The notes under the pieces are model-generated. The model worked only from the letters and a program-made list of their open reading frames with translations. It made no database searches and was not told where the DNA came from. Below, one piece after another: positions 1 to 7,812 of a stretch of DNA of 15,524 nt. The translations under genes were made by a program, and so were the position numbers. The stretch's first letter is position 1, and the number at the start of each line of letters is the position of its first letter. Origin of the DNA: Cyanobacteria bacterium UBA8803 (GTDB lineage: Bacteria > Cyanobacteriota > Cyanobacteriia > Cyanobacteriales > Coleofasciculaceae); NCBI GenBank assembly GCA_003505715.1, contig DNXU01000094.1, forward strand, positions 1 to 15,524. Direction: 5' to 3'.

Positions 1-43
1 CCTCACTCCCTCACCCCCTCATCCCCTCACACCCTCACCCTCT
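1..43. repeat. CCCTCAC/CCCTCAT short tandem heptamer-like repeat
   Basis: About five degenerate units of 7-8 bases (CCTCACT, CCCTCAC, CCCCTCAT, CCCCTCAC, ACCCTCAC) run from the window edge to about base 42. Short tandemly repeated heptanucleotides of this kind are known from filamentous cyanobacteria. The array overlaps the 3' end of the minus-strand gene at 35-1138: its TGA stop (35-37) is part of a repeat unit. The array may continue to the left of the window. Confidence 0.75.
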
Positions 44-1138
44 TAATCCTTGGGGTTTAGAGAATACCTGCTGCATTGCTTGAGTATAAGGCTGCAAAAA
101 GCTTATCTGCTCTGAATTTAGGCGCATCTTAAACTCATCCATCAGCATCGGCAAAATCTGTTCTACCAGTTGCCATTCCACATCAATGCTGGGAAAGACC
201 ATAACACACAAAGGTAGGAGTTCCTCTTCTACTGCTGTCATACTTTCCTCTAAAACGCATAGCCATAGATAGGCTTGGAACATCTCGATGTCTCGAATGC
301 TAGAGGCTTTTACTCCTGGATGGTTCAGTTCGCCTCGACGGCTATTATGATTGGGATACAGTTGAGCTGCTCTGCGGTGAACGTTAATGGCAATTTCTTG
401 ACTAACAGGTAATAGCCTTTGGACAATAGTTAAGTTGGGTGAATCCGGCATTTGCTTTGCAGCAGCATTACAAACTCTCTGCCAAGGGATGCAAACCTGC
501 TCTTCTACAAACTTGAAGTAAGGGCTGAGCAACAGTTGTTCTTCCAAATTCAGTTGATGAAGCACTAATGTCGTACTGAAGTGAAATTGCGTGGAGAGAA
601 ACCCAATGGTGCGGGGGTCATTAACCGATTTATGGTGTTCCCGCAGTACTGCAAATATCGGTTGCAGTTCAACCGATAGCTTTTCTACAGCTGGTAACCT
701 GAGTGCAGGCATAACCCACTGCTTAAATAAGTCACTAGAGAAATCAACTGTTTTCCCAAGATTATTTTGTGCCGCTGAATGGAAAGTCGGTAGAGACAGA
801 GGTGGCTGCTGTTGGTAAACTGCCAATGCCCGATCGTAAACGTCCTGAATATAACGGGCGAGCTGTAACGCTTCTGTTAACCTGACAACTTTAGGGATGT
901 AAGAAAACAGGATATTATTCTTTATTTCAGCAAAGCTGCATTTGAGCTGGAGCAAGCGTCGGATTTCAATGACTGTTTTAGCTCGACCTTGTGCAGAGGC
1001 TAGCTCAACCAACTTAGAACAATCTATGTGGTTTTCTTTTAAGGAAAGGGTAGAAAAGTCAGGAATATACCGATCTTGCCAAGACTGAGTTAGGACATTT
1101 GTGGAAATGCGGTTCATCGGAGTATTTATCTTTTGCAC
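35..1138 (-). CDS. Hypothetical protein, mostly helical, 367 aa
   Basis: I do not recognise the family. The product is soluble, with no signal peptide or membrane segment, and rich in Leu, Gln and Glu, suggesting an all-helical fold. A GTG start at 1138 is preceded by AGGTGA six bases upstream, which is a fair ribosome-binding site. An ATG at 1117 (residue 8) is the alternative and has no visible Shine-Dalgarno sequence. The last codons (Leu-Arg-Gly-stop) run into the heptamer repeat at the window edge, so the extreme C-terminus is repeat-derived. It is divergent from the histidine kinase at 1951, with about 800 bases between them. Its length and unbroken frame support a real gene; no function can be given. 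Confidence 0.8.
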   Translation of the reverse strand: MQKINTPMNRISTNVLTQSWQDRYIPDFSTLSLKENHIDCSKLVELASAQGRAKTVIEIRRLLQLKCSFAEIKNNILFSYIPKVVRLTEALQLARYIQDVYDRALAVYQQQPPLSLPTFHSAAQNNLGKTVDFSSDLFKQWVMPALRLPAVEKLSVELQPIFAVLREHHKSVNDPRTIGFLSTQFHFSTTLVLHQLNLEEQLLLSPYFKFVEEQVCIPWQRVCNAAAKQMPDSPNLTIVQRLLPVSQEIAINVHRRAAQLYPNHNSRRGELNHPGVKASSIRDIEMFQAYLWLCVLEESMTAVEEELLPLCVMVFPSIDVEWQLVEQILPMLMDEFKMRLNSEQISFLQPYTQAMQQVFSKPQGLRG

Positions 1139-1921
1139 GATTTTTCACCTGTGATGGATTTCGTAGGTGCAACCATAAATTCTTCAGACCCTATCTAGGC
1201 AAAGGAAGGGACGCACAAGCAAAGTGTGAAATTTCCTGGAATGGTAGATGATTCAGGCGCTTGGGGTAGTGCTTTACTTTTTGAATATTGAATCTCGTTG
1301 TAGAGAGGAGACCAAACGCTGCTCTTATTACTTCAGACAACTCTAAAGGAAACGAGTTCCCACTGAACTCAAAACCTAGAAGCTGTTCTGAGTGCTTGCT
1401 AAATATGTTGGTTGACCTTACTTAGGCTAAGATAGCTTAATTTTTTTTAATTTTAACGATATTTTTTAATCTTTATCAAAAAAATACAAAAATGATTCCT
1501 CAGGGCGGGTTTTGGAGAAAAGTTATCGGTTAGATGCTTACTTCCACAGCTTAAAGCGCCCCTCCATCAGCCACCTACCTACCCCCTACATCAGTGAATT
1601 ACCCTGTAGTTATGAACTCGTACACCAGAACCACTGAAGAACCAGTGAAAACCTTTCCTTCTCTTCTGCCTTTCCCTCTTTGATGTAAAAAAATCATTAT
1701 GCTTTGAAATAATTGCATAATTCTAGGCAACGATTATATCAATTATTGATATTATCAATAAGTTGTATATCTTCATCTCAATAAACTGTATCTGATTATA
1801 CTAATGCTCACACCATCGCCTACAGCTTGAGAAAACTCAATAATTTGCCATACAAATGGAAATGAGAGTAAGGTTCTATTCGGGTTCTGATTTGCAGGGA
1901 TTGTCAGGAAATTTTCAAGTA
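1139..1921. other. Long intergenic region without a convincing gene
   Basis: This is the space between divergent genes. No frame on either strand gives a recognisable product and no tRNA-like fold was seen. It contains an A/T-rich stretch (about 1436-1500, with several T and A runs) and, nearer the kinase, a cluster of inverted repeats at 1696-1761. A small hairpin (TTGAG-AAAA-CTCAA) lies at 1827-1840. It should hold the promoters of both flanking genes, but no strong -35/-10 pair stands out. Confidence 0.6.
1696..1761. promoter_or_regulatory. Cluster of inverted repeats, possible operator region
   Basis: Two palindromic elements lie side by side. ATTATGC (1696-1702) and GCATAAT (1715-1721) are perfect 7-base arms separated by 12 bases. 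ATATCAAT and ATTGATAT (1736-1752) are perfect 8-base arms around one central T. They are followed at once by a third half-site, TATCAATA (1754-1761). Dyads of this size are typical of dimeric repressor or activator sites. They lie about 190-255 bases upstream of the histidine-kinase start. The region is A/T-rich, so chance palindromes are possible. Confidence 0.35.
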
Positions 1922-1941
1922 TTTCAGCAAGAGTGCTGAAA
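1922..1941 (+). promoter_or_regulatory. Perfect 8-bp hairpin just upstream of the kinase start
   Basis: TTTCAGCA (1922-1929) pairs completely with TGCTGAAA (1934-1941) across the loop AGAG. The distal arm runs into the AAGGA (1941-1945) that serves as Shine-Dalgarno sequence for the ATG at 1951. In RNA it could control access of ribosomes; in DNA it could be a binding site. A possible GTG start (1933-1935) would lie in the loop and distal arm, which argues that the real start is downstream. Confidence 0.45.
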
Positions 1942-1950
1942 AGGATGCTC

Positions 1951-3336
1951 ATGGTTCAAACTTATATCGAAAACCTACAGGAAATTCAGATAACCCGAGA
2001 AATCAATACTACAGTAATCAACATCAGCGGTCGCCAGCGAATGCTATCCCAACGCATGGCCTTACTCTGTGTGAGGTTAGTTTGTACTCAGGCGCGATCG
2101 GAGCGGGAAATCTGGCGCAATCGCTTGTTAGATATTGTCAATTTGATGGAAAAGTGCCATCAGGGTTTAATCTACGGCGATCCCAGCCTCAACTTACCGG
2201 GAATAACGTCTCCAGTCATTAGAGAGATGTATTTTGAGCCACCACTAATGGTAGATCAAAAAGTACGCCAATACATCGCCAAAGTCAGAAATTTAATTGA
2301 AGCTTCTGAGGTAGATCTAACCCTGGAAAACCCCTATTTTTGTGCCATTCAGAAAGCGGCATCAGACGAGCTGATCGATGTCTTAGATGCAATAGTCAGC
2401 CAACATGAGAAAGAGAGTAATGCCCAGTTAACTATACTCCACAAAGAACAGGAATACCTTTATCAAAAAATTGCCACAGCCGCAGCTGTAGCCCAATCAC
2501 AAGCCCAACATTTAGAAAAGTTACTGATCGATCTGAAGCGATCGCAATTACAAGTAATCCATGCGGAAAAAATGTCCAGTCTTGGTCAGCTAGTCGCAGG
2601 TGTAGCTCATGAAATTAATAACCCGGTCAATTTCATCGGCTCTAACTTGATTTTCGCCCGTCAATATGCTCAAGACTTGCTGCGCATTTTGCACCTTTAT
2701 ACAAAACACTATCCTGCGCCGCTCCCGGAATTACAAGCTGAATTTGATACAGCTGAGATCGATTTTTTATACAACGACTTCCCCAAACTACTTAACTCAA
2801 TGCAGATGGGTGTAGATCGCATTCTCAATATCGTCAAGACGATCAAAAATTTCTCTCGGCTTGATGAATCAGAAAAGCAGCCAGTAAACCTGCATGATGG
2901 CATTGATAGTACGCTAGTTATTTTACATCATCGGCTCAAAAATGCTGGTGTTGAAGTCGTTAAAGAATATCGTGAAATCCCTTTAGTGGACGGTTATGCA
3001 GGGCAACTGAATCAGGTGTTTATGAACCTGATCGGTAACGCCATTGATGTTTTAGAAACCCAACCAGAGCCACGAATTATTACAGTTAGAACGGAAGTTA
3101 AAGAATCTTCAGCGGTTGTGGTACATGTTGTAGATAACGGCCATGGTATAACAGCAGAGGTAAAGGCACAAATTTTCGAGCCATTTTTCACGACGAAGCC
3201 AGTCAATAAAGGTACGGGTTTGGGTTTATCGATCAGCCATAAGATTATCGTAGAAAAACACCAGGGATGCCTTGGGTGTGTATCAGAACCAGGACAAGGG
3301 ACAGAATTTTGGATTGAACTACCGACAGGAGGGTGA
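1951..3336 (+). CDS. Soluble sensor histidine kinase with PilJ-type N-terminus
   Basis: This is an orphan two-component histidine kinase, 461 aa from the ATG at 1951 (AAGGA six bases upstream). GTG 1933 and ATG 1945 are in-frame alternatives. Residues about 20-60 carry the PilJ-type signature ISGRQRMLSQRMA, seen in nitrate/type IV pilus sensor domains. A coiled-coil-like linker (about 165-210) precedes the dimerisation/phosphoacceptor helix with GVAHEINNP, giving the phosphorylated histidine near residue 220. The ATPase follows with N box (NLIGNAID, near 363), G1 box (VDNGHGI), F box (FEPFFTTKP) and G2 box (GTGLGLS). There is no transmembrane segment and no receiver domain, so it should act in the cytoplasm on a response regulator encoded elsewhere. 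No cognate regulator is adjacent. The signal is unknown. The stop codon lies in a GAGGGTGAGGG tract that starts the downstream heptamer repeat. Confidence 0.93.
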   Translation: MVQTYIENLQEIQITREINTTVINISGRQRMLSQRMALLCVRLVCTQARSEREIWRNRLLDIVNLMEKCHQGLIYGDPSLNLPGITSPVIREMYFEPPLMVDQKVRQYIAKVRNLIEASEVDLTLENPYFCAIQKAASDELIDVLDAIVSQHEKESNAQLTILHKEQEYLYQKIATAAAVAQSQAQHLEKLLIDLKRSQLQVIHAEKMSSLGQLVAGVAHEINNPVNFIGSNLIFARQYAQDLLRILHLYTKHYPAPLPELQAEFDTAEIDFLYNDFPKLLNSMQMGVDRILNIVKTIKNFSRLDESEKQPVNLHDGIDSTLVILHHRLKNAGVEVVKEYREIPLVDGYAGQLNQVFMNLIGNAIDVLETQPEPRIITVRTEVKESSAVVVHVVDNGHGITAEVKAQIFEPFFTTKPVNKGTGLGLSISHKIIVEKHQGCLGCVSEPGQGTEFWIELPTGG

Positions 3337-3373
3337 GGGAATCAGAGGGTCCCTCATCCCTCATCCCTCATCC
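3334..3373. repeat. CCCTCAT heptamer repeat with stem-loop between convergent genes
   Basis: Three exact tandem CCCTCAT units lie at 3351-3371. TGAGGGA (3334-3340) is complementary to TCCCTCA (3350-3356), giving a 7-bp stem with a 9-base loop, and GAGGG/CCCTC (3346-3356) forms a tighter alternative. The stop codon of the kinase (3334-3336) is part of the first arm, and the stop of the opposite-strand DUF1838 gene is at 3375. The placement between two converging genes suggests a bidirectional terminator, although there is no T-run. Confidence 0.6.
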
Positions 3374-3374
3374 T

Positions 3375-4184
3375 TTAACTAACTTCTGGAATTGGAAATC
3401 GCTCCCCTGCTAAATAAGCATCAAAGTGCTTTTGAAAGTATGTCCACGATGTCATGTCAGCGTCTTCATCTAAGGGAGGTTCTGGGGCATTTTTATATAG
3501 GGGAACGCGAGTATTAATTTCATCCTGTAGCAATTGGGGTAACTCGGTAAAATCATTTACTTTGATACCTCTACCACTATAGATGAGTTGACCTGCGCGA
3601 TCGCCCATCTTCATCCAAGGCACCCAAGGCCCCATCCTATCCCAACTTAAAAATAGTTTAGTAACCGTGTTAAGTTCCGGATTATATAAATCCGCAGTCG
3701 GAACGGTTAGTTTAAATAACTCAACTGCTTGATAAGTTGCTTGGGAACTGTACTCTTTAAATTTAGTATCCTCTGCTAAGGGATTGGGATAGTTGGGAAA
3801 TAAATCAAACCAAAATGTTGTGATATCACCGTTTACTTGCGCGGGAAAACTGCCTTTTAAGTGGCCTTGTACGGGATTATTTGCGACGTGAATTACGGTT
3901 AAGGTTTCTCCAGTCCAAGGATTTTCCCATTTATGTAGAATCTCATCCGTGGTGGGATCAAGATAATAGGTCAGTTCTCTGGAGGTAAAATCCCAACTAC
4001 CTTCATCAGCAGCAATGCAGCGACTTACACTCATGCCGACCATATTAAACAGCTTTTTTCTCCGTTCACCCGGAATCAAACCATAAATGGAACCAGACCA
4101 AGTTAAAAAGCTTTGTTGGCCATCAAGAGAACTCCGAACTTTGACAAAATCTTTGACATCAAACTCTTGGATTGTATTAATCAT
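3375..4184 (-). CDS. DUF1838 family protein
   Basis: The 269-aa product matches my knowledge of DUF1838, a family of uncharacterised proteins common in cyanobacteria and also found in fungi and proteobacteria. Visible family traits are the N-terminal segment with VKVRSSLDG, the WSGSIYGLIPGERRKKLF stretch (about 29-46), the tyrosine/tryptophan-rich middle (WENPWTGE) and the SWDRMGPWVPWMKMGDRAG region (about 186-204). No signal peptide or membrane segment is seen. The ATG at 4184 has AAGGA about nine bases upstream. It lies 55 bases downstream of the dioxygenase gene on the same strand and is probably co-transcribed with it, so it may act on the same substrate or pathway. The biochemical role of the family is not established. 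Confidence 0.85.
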   Translation of the reverse strand: MINTIQEFDVKDFVKVRSSLDGQQSFLTWSGSIYGLIPGERRKKLFNMVGMSVSRCIAADEGSWDFTSRELTYYLDPTTDEILHKWENPWTGETLTVIHVANNPVQGHLKGSFPAQVNGDITTFWFDLFPNYPNPLAEDTKFKEYSSQATYQAVELFKLTVPTADLYNPELNTVTKLFLSWDRMGPWVPWMKMGDRAGQLIYSGRGIKVNDFTELPQLLQDEINTRVPLYKNAPEPPLDEDADMTSWTYFQKHFDAYLAGERFPIPEVS

Positions 4185-4206
4185 TTACCAATTCCTTAAA
4201 AATTTT

Positions 4207-4220
4207 CCCTACACCCTACA
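4207..4220. repeat. Two tandem CCCTACA heptamers
   Basis: CCCTACA occurs twice in direct tandem and is followed by CCCCATCT. It lies in the 55-base gap between the dioxygenase gene and the DUF1838 gene. It is a variant of the heptamer type seen at 1-43, 3351-3371 and 5230-5255, although it does not overlap a stop codon. Two copies alone are weak evidence. Confidence 0.4.
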
Positions 4221-4239
4221 CCCCATCTCTTTTTTTAGA

Positions 4240-5142
4240 TTAGCAAATCCGGGCTCGCTTCCCGTTGGCAGAGTGACCGATGGGATTGCTGCCAACCCAC
4301 CTTTCATCTACTGGTTCTGAGGCAAGTTGATAACGGCTGTCGGAAGAAAGCCGAATGGCACGGGAATGGTTATCGAGACTGGCATGGATGGTAAACATAC
4401 CAAAGATCAAGACATCTCCAACTTTAAACTCGCTAGAAAGCCAACGTCCTCCATATCTTTGGCGTAGGGAAACCGGGTTTTTGGATAAGGCTCCATGCCA
4501 AGATCTTCGGCCAGATGCGTATAGCTGAGCAGTAGTTCTATTAATGCAGTAGCTATCAACATCCCGGCGTCCATAGCTATTTTTAATACTGTCCAGACGG
4601 TGGGAGTTTTCCAAAATCATCAAGCCTCCTAACTGCCAAGAAATATCACCTAAAGGCGTCCAGACAGTATAAAGGTTTTGCGTTCCCCGTCCCATGTACA
4701 CGATATCGCAATGGGGATAAGTCCCTCGTCCCGGAGCAACTGCCCGTAGCCAAGTGTAATCGAAAGGTCGAACATTTCCCCCTAAGAAACACTCAAAAAA
4801 TTCCATCATCCGTCCCGAATAAAGCAGTTTTTTAAGCATGGGGCTTTGAGAGGCTAGATCTGGGCGGAAACTCATCTGTAATCCTGGCTGAGCAATGCAA
4901 TCCAAAACCGGGGAGCCAGATGCTAAACTGCCTTCAGCAGCCAAGTAAGTAGCAATATCCTGGCGAGCTTGCCAGACTTGTTGGGCATCTAGAAGTCCCT
5001 TGATATACAGATACCCATCTTCCAGCATCGCCAGACGTAGGCAATCTGGTTGGCAGAGCAATCCTGAAGAATCTCTCAAATAACCAAATACTTCAGGACG
5101 GCAATCAAGTTCGTAATCATTAGAAGTTAAAAAAGTTTCCAA
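4240..5142 (-). CDS. Phytanoyl-CoA dioxygenase (PhyH) family protein
   Basis: This is a probable Fe(II)/2-oxoglutarate-dependent oxygenase of 300 aa. The iron triad is visible as H144-x-D146 (motif PHCDIVYMG) and distal H253 (TIHASLDN). R264, 11 residues after the distal histidine, has the spacing of the 2-oxoglutarate-binding arginine in human phytanoyl-CoA hydroxylase. The N-terminal EDGYLYIKGLLD (about 41-52) is the usual family opening. The family hydroxylates varied lipophilic or natural-product substrates; the substrate here is unknown. The start is a TTG at 5142; the next ATG (residue 39) lies too close to the conserved opening. No good ribosome-binding site is visible. It precedes the DUF1838 gene by 55 bases on the same strand. 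No secretion signal. Confidence 0.85.
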   Translation of the reverse strand: METFLTSNDYELDCRPEVFGYLRDSSGLLCQPDCLRLAMLEDGYLYIKGLLDAQQVWQARQDIATYLAAEGSLASGSPVLDCIAQPGLQMSFRPDLASQSPMLKKLLYSGRMMEFFECFLGGNVRPFDYTWLRAVAPGRGTYPHCDIVYMGRGTQNLYTVWTPLGDISWQLGGLMILENSHRLDSIKNSYGRRDVDSYCINRTTAQLYASGRRSWHGALSKNPVSLRQRYGGRWLSSEFKVGDVLIFGMFTIHASLDNHSRAIRLSSDSRYQLASEPVDERWVGSNPIGHSANGKRARIC

Positions 5143-5229
5143 TTTTCAATTCTAAATTTTCTATTCCTCATTTCCAAGATAAGCACCATGCGCGATCACT
5201 CACCCCGACAGGCTAAAAATCATTCTCCG

Positions 5230-5255
5230 CCTCATCCTTCATCCCTCACCCCTCT
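5230..5255. repeat. CCTCATCC-type heptamer repeat at a gene end
   Basis: Degenerate units (CCTCATC, CTTCATC, CCTCACC, CCTC) run from 5230 to 5255. As at 1-43, the array contains the TGA stop of the neighbouring minus-strand gene (5246-5248) and provides its last residue or two. It also separates that gene from the downstream dioxygenase gene. Confidence 0.55.
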
Positions 5256-5905
5256 TGCCTATACAGTGGTTGCAAATTTTGTTCCTTAATATAGCAATTG
5301 TGCTTTTCTCCCAAAACACTATTAGCATAACTTTGCACGCTCTCTGCCCAAGGGTAATCGGTCATCCGGAGTCGCCAGGATACCCCAGGCAGGGGTTGCA
5401 AGTTCAATGCTTCTCGGACAACTAACCGCAATATGGTAATAGCGCTGGAATTGGGGTCGAAGCGATCGCCCTGTAAGTCGGCGTCCCAGGTGCCAATGAA
5501 ACTAATAACCTTCCGAGAACTCTTCAGCTTGGTAATCCACAGGATGCTGAAACGATGAGTCCTAATAACCTCGTCATCCTGAATTAAGGATAGCTCTAAG
5601 GGTGACATGGCACTGCCTCTGACTCGCTGCTGGCGCAATGCCAATCGAATGGCTGCCAGATTGTCTAGGGTAATAAGTAGATTGTAACGGGGGTAGCGTC
5701 GATGCAGCAGATACCAGGTGCCAACAGCGCCTGGAGCGTCCCGTTCTATAGATAAAAGGACGATGAGTTCATCGGCAGAATAGATGCGCTCGAGGATTAT
5801 TAACGGCTTTTTGCGAGTACCCCTTCTGTTGAAGATTTGGCGAACCCACTGGGTAAGCCACCGAAACCACCTGAGTAAAGTCGGTTGTTTCACTTTTACG
5901 GCCAT
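5246..5905 (-). CDS. Hypothetical protein, 219 aa
   Basis: I do not recognise this family. The N-terminal 35 residues are strongly basic with Trp and Arg (LLRWFRWLTQWVRQIFNRR), which could be an amphipathic membrane-surface helix. The rest looks like a mixed alpha/beta cytosolic domain, with a strand-rich middle (WYLLHRRYPRYNLLITLDN) and a C-terminal part containing RLRMTDYPWAESVQSYA. There is no signal peptide and no catalytic motif I can name. The ATG at 5905 is the first in the frame and lacks a clear Shine-Dalgarno sequence. It is divergent from the Ser/Thr kinase at 6139, with about 230 bases between. The C-terminal end (Gln-Glu-Gly-stop) enters a heptamer repeat. The frame and length make it likely to be real. 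Confidence 0.75.
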   Translation of the reverse strand: MAVKVKQPTLLRWFRWLTQWVRQIFNRRGTRKKPLIILERIYSADELIVLLSIERDAPGAVGTWYLLHRRYPRYNLLITLDNLAAIRLALRQQRVRGSAMSPLELSLIQDDEVIRTHRFSILWITKLKSSRKVISFIGTWDADLQGDRFDPNSSAITILRLVVREALNLQPLPGVSWRLRMTDYPWAESVQSYANSVLGEKHNCYIKEQNLQPLYRQEG

Positions 5906-6138
5906 CGGATGGGTTATTCTAGCGTTTCTACCTGTAATGTGCAGTTGTTCTTACTCTTCAGGCACCCCTCCTCAGATAGGAGGTTCTGAGTTAGAGTGAA
6001 GCTTTAACGGGTAAGGGCGAAGCATTTGGTATAGCAAATTAGGAAGTAAACTGCAACTCGTGTAATATTTTTGCGTCTGTAGGTTTGTGGCTAGCTCCTC
6101 TGCTCGAACAAACAACTCAATAAGAAAACTACGTTAGT
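5906..6138. promoter_or_regulatory. Divergent promoter region with a small hairpin
   Basis: This 233-base gap separates divergent genes and should carry both promoters. CCTCCT (5967-5972) and AGGAGG (5978-5983) form a 6-bp stem with a 5-base loop; there is no following T-run, so it is not a normal terminator. A TAATAT hexamer (6063-6068) could be a -10 element for the kinase, but no good -35 accompanies it. The kinase start has no strong ribosome-binding site. Confidence 0.35.
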
Positions 6139-7692
6139 ATGAACTTGTTAGTAGGTAAAACTTTACAGGGTGGCAAATATACTCTAGAGCAAGAATTGGG
6201 ACGGGGTGGCTTTGGGATCACCTATAAAGCTATCCATCACTACTTGGGTCAAGCAGTAGTAATTAAAACCCTCAACGAGTCCATACGCCTTAACCCAGAT
6301 TTTCCTCGCTTTCAGCGCCTGTTCCAAGATGAAGCGCGGCGGTTGGCGCTGTGTATCCATCCTCATATTGTCCGGGTCAGTGACTTTTTCGTGGAAGAAG
6401 GGTGGCCTTACATGGTGATGGACTATGTTGAAGGTCATACCTTACAAACTGTCGTGCTTAAAAGACAACCTTTGAGCGAAGCGACTGCCATTCATTATAT
6501 TCGGCAGATTGGTGAAGCTTTAAAAGTAGTCCATCACAAAGGTTTACTCCATCGAGATGTTAAACCCGCCAACATTATCCGGCGTCAAGGCACTCACGAC
6601 GTTGTATTAATTGACTTTGGGATTGCACGAGAGTTTACTCTCGATTCAACTCAAACTCACACGAATATGCTGTCTGAAGGTTATGCTCCCCTAGAACAGT
6701 ATTTAACCAAAGAAAAGCGCACCCCCGCCTCGGATGTGTACGGTTTAGCAGCAACTCTCTATACATTATTGACCGCTCAAATCCCCACCCCAGCAGTGAT
6801 TCGAGATCGCCAACCCATGCTTGCACCCCAGGAACTGCAACCAGAACTGAGTGCAGCAGTCAACCAAGCGGTCATGCGAGGTATGGCCTTAGAGGCTCAT
6901 TATCGACCAACAACAGTGGCGGAGTGGCTTTCCCTATTACCGGAGGTTCTCTTCGATCCGGCTAGGGAGTTTGCGATCGCATCATCATCCACCCCAACTG
7001 AAACACCGAGTTCCTCAAAGACTCAAAAGCAAACTGAAATGCTGCAAAAGTCTCAGCCAACAGTTCTAGCTCCCTTGTATGAGCGGTTGGGGGTTTCCCC
7101 TGCTGTCATTGGGGTAGCGGTAGCGATCGTAATGGGTTTAATAGCCTGGGGCACTCTGTCCCATAAGTCTGAGCAACCCTCAACTACACCTGTGACTGAG
7201 CCTGTAGCCAGTCCTGCTGCCGAACCCTCTGTTATACCAACCACCCAACCTACCAATACAACTACCGTTAATACAACGAAAACGGATCGGACTGATGATA
7301 TTGCCCCCAAGCGTGCTGAACCTGTAGGCGAAAGCGGTGCTTCACCCCCTTCTCAGTCCAGAAGTCGGCGATCTTTGCGTCCCAACTCTGATACCTCGCC
7401 CCAACCGTCTCCTCCATCGGTAAGGGAATCTTCCCCACCGACATCAGTTAAGACACCACTTGCCCCTGTTAGTAAACCACCTGCCCCAGTATCCAAACCA
7501 GCGCCCGCCTCTTCACCTGCTAACTCTGAGCCATCAGAACCCAAGGAAACCCCACCCGCACCGGAACCTTCTCCAGCATCACTGCCAGAGAGTAAGCCAC
7601 CGGAAGATATCAAAAACGTACCACCGCCACCAGAAGCACCCCAACCCAAGAAACCCGAATCACCTCCCGCCGCAGGAGATAATCCAACCTGA
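6139..7692 (+). CDS. Membrane-anchored Hanks-type Ser/Thr protein kinase
   Basis: A eukaryotic-like protein kinase of 517 aa. Catalytic features are all present: glycine loop [10 protein letters not shown] (21-30), ATP-anchoring lysine K43 in VIK, helix-C glutamate E65, catalytic loop HRDVKPAN (D140, N145), metal-binding DFG (159-161) and an activation segment ending near APLEQY (183-188). The kinase domain ends near residue 270. After a polar linker comes one hydrophobic segment (about 321-340), then about 175 residues rich in Pro, Ser, Thr, Glu and Lys, including two APVSKP units. The expected topology is kinase inside and a disordered tail outside. No PASTA or WD40 repeats are present, so the tail gives no clue to a ligand. 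It converges on the membrane-protein gene at 7813. The start is ATG 6139; the substrate is unknown. Confidence 0.95.
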   Translation: MNLLVGKTLQGGKYTLEQELGRGGFGITYKAIHHYLGQAVVIKTLNESIRLNPDFPRFQRLFQDEARRLALCIHPHIVRVSDFFVEEGWPYMVMDYVEGHTLQTVVLKRQPLSEATAIHYIRQIGEALKVVHHKGLLHRDVKPANIIRRQGTHDVVLIDFGIAREFTLDSTQTHTNMLSEGYAPLEQYLTKEKRTPASDVYGLAATLYTLLTAQIPTPAVIRDRQPMLAPQELQPELSAAVNQAVMRGMALEAHYRPTTVAEWLSLLPEVLFDPAREFAIASSSTPTETPSSSKTQKQTEMLQKSQPTVLAPLYERLGVSPAVIGVAVAIVMGLIAWGTLSHKSEQPSTTPVTEPVASPAAEPSVIPTTQPTNTTTVNTTKTDRTDDIAPKRAEPVGESGASPPSQSRSRRSLRPNSDTSPQPSPPSVRESSPPTSVKTPLAPVSKPPAPVSKPAPASSPANSEPSEPKETPPAPEPSPASLPESKPPEDIKNVPPPPEAPQPKKPESPPAAGDNPT

Positions 7693-7705
7693 AAGACTTA
7701 GTATA

Positions 7706-7779
7706 TGTAGGGTGCGTTATGCTGTGCTAACGCACTATGACTACCTCTCATTGCCTCCCTTACCGTTAGGATGTTGGGA
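7706..7779. repeat. 74-base dispersed repeat with palindrome, copy 1
   Basis: This stretch matches 14065-14138 with four mismatches in 74 bases and sharp edges on both sides. The first part holds an inverted repeat, GTGCGTTA (7712-7719) and TAACGCAC (7728-7735) around an 8-base loop, extendable by a G-T pair. This TGTAGGGTGCGTTA...TAACGCAC hairpin resembles palindromes often seen dispersed in cyanobacterial genomes. The remainder (about 7739-7779), read on the minus strand, gives Ser-Gln-His-Pro-Asn-Gly-Lys-Gly-Gly-Asn-Glu-Arg-stop, nearly the C-terminus of the coiled-coil protein at 14100. It lies between two convergent genes and could act as a terminator. Confidence 0.85.
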
Positions 7780-7812
7780 AACTTGTCACAAATGTTCTGA
7801 AAGCCCTAATGT

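Noticed and set aside
1..43. Possible CRISPR array because of tandem repeats
   Set aside because: Units are 7-8 bases without spacers; this is a short tandem repeat, and no cas genes are present.
1241..1291. Tiny plus-strand ORF (MVDDSGAWGSALLFEY) suspected as a transposase start
   Set aside because: Only 16 residues, no matching sequence after its stop in any frame and no terminal repeats.
5784..5999. Plus-strand ORF with a hydrophobic segment and Cys (LAFLPVMCSCSYSSG), resembling a lipoprotein start
   Set aside because: It is antisense to most of the N-terminal part of the 219-aa gene, lacks a ribosome-binding site, has no proper lipobox and ends after about 30 further residues.
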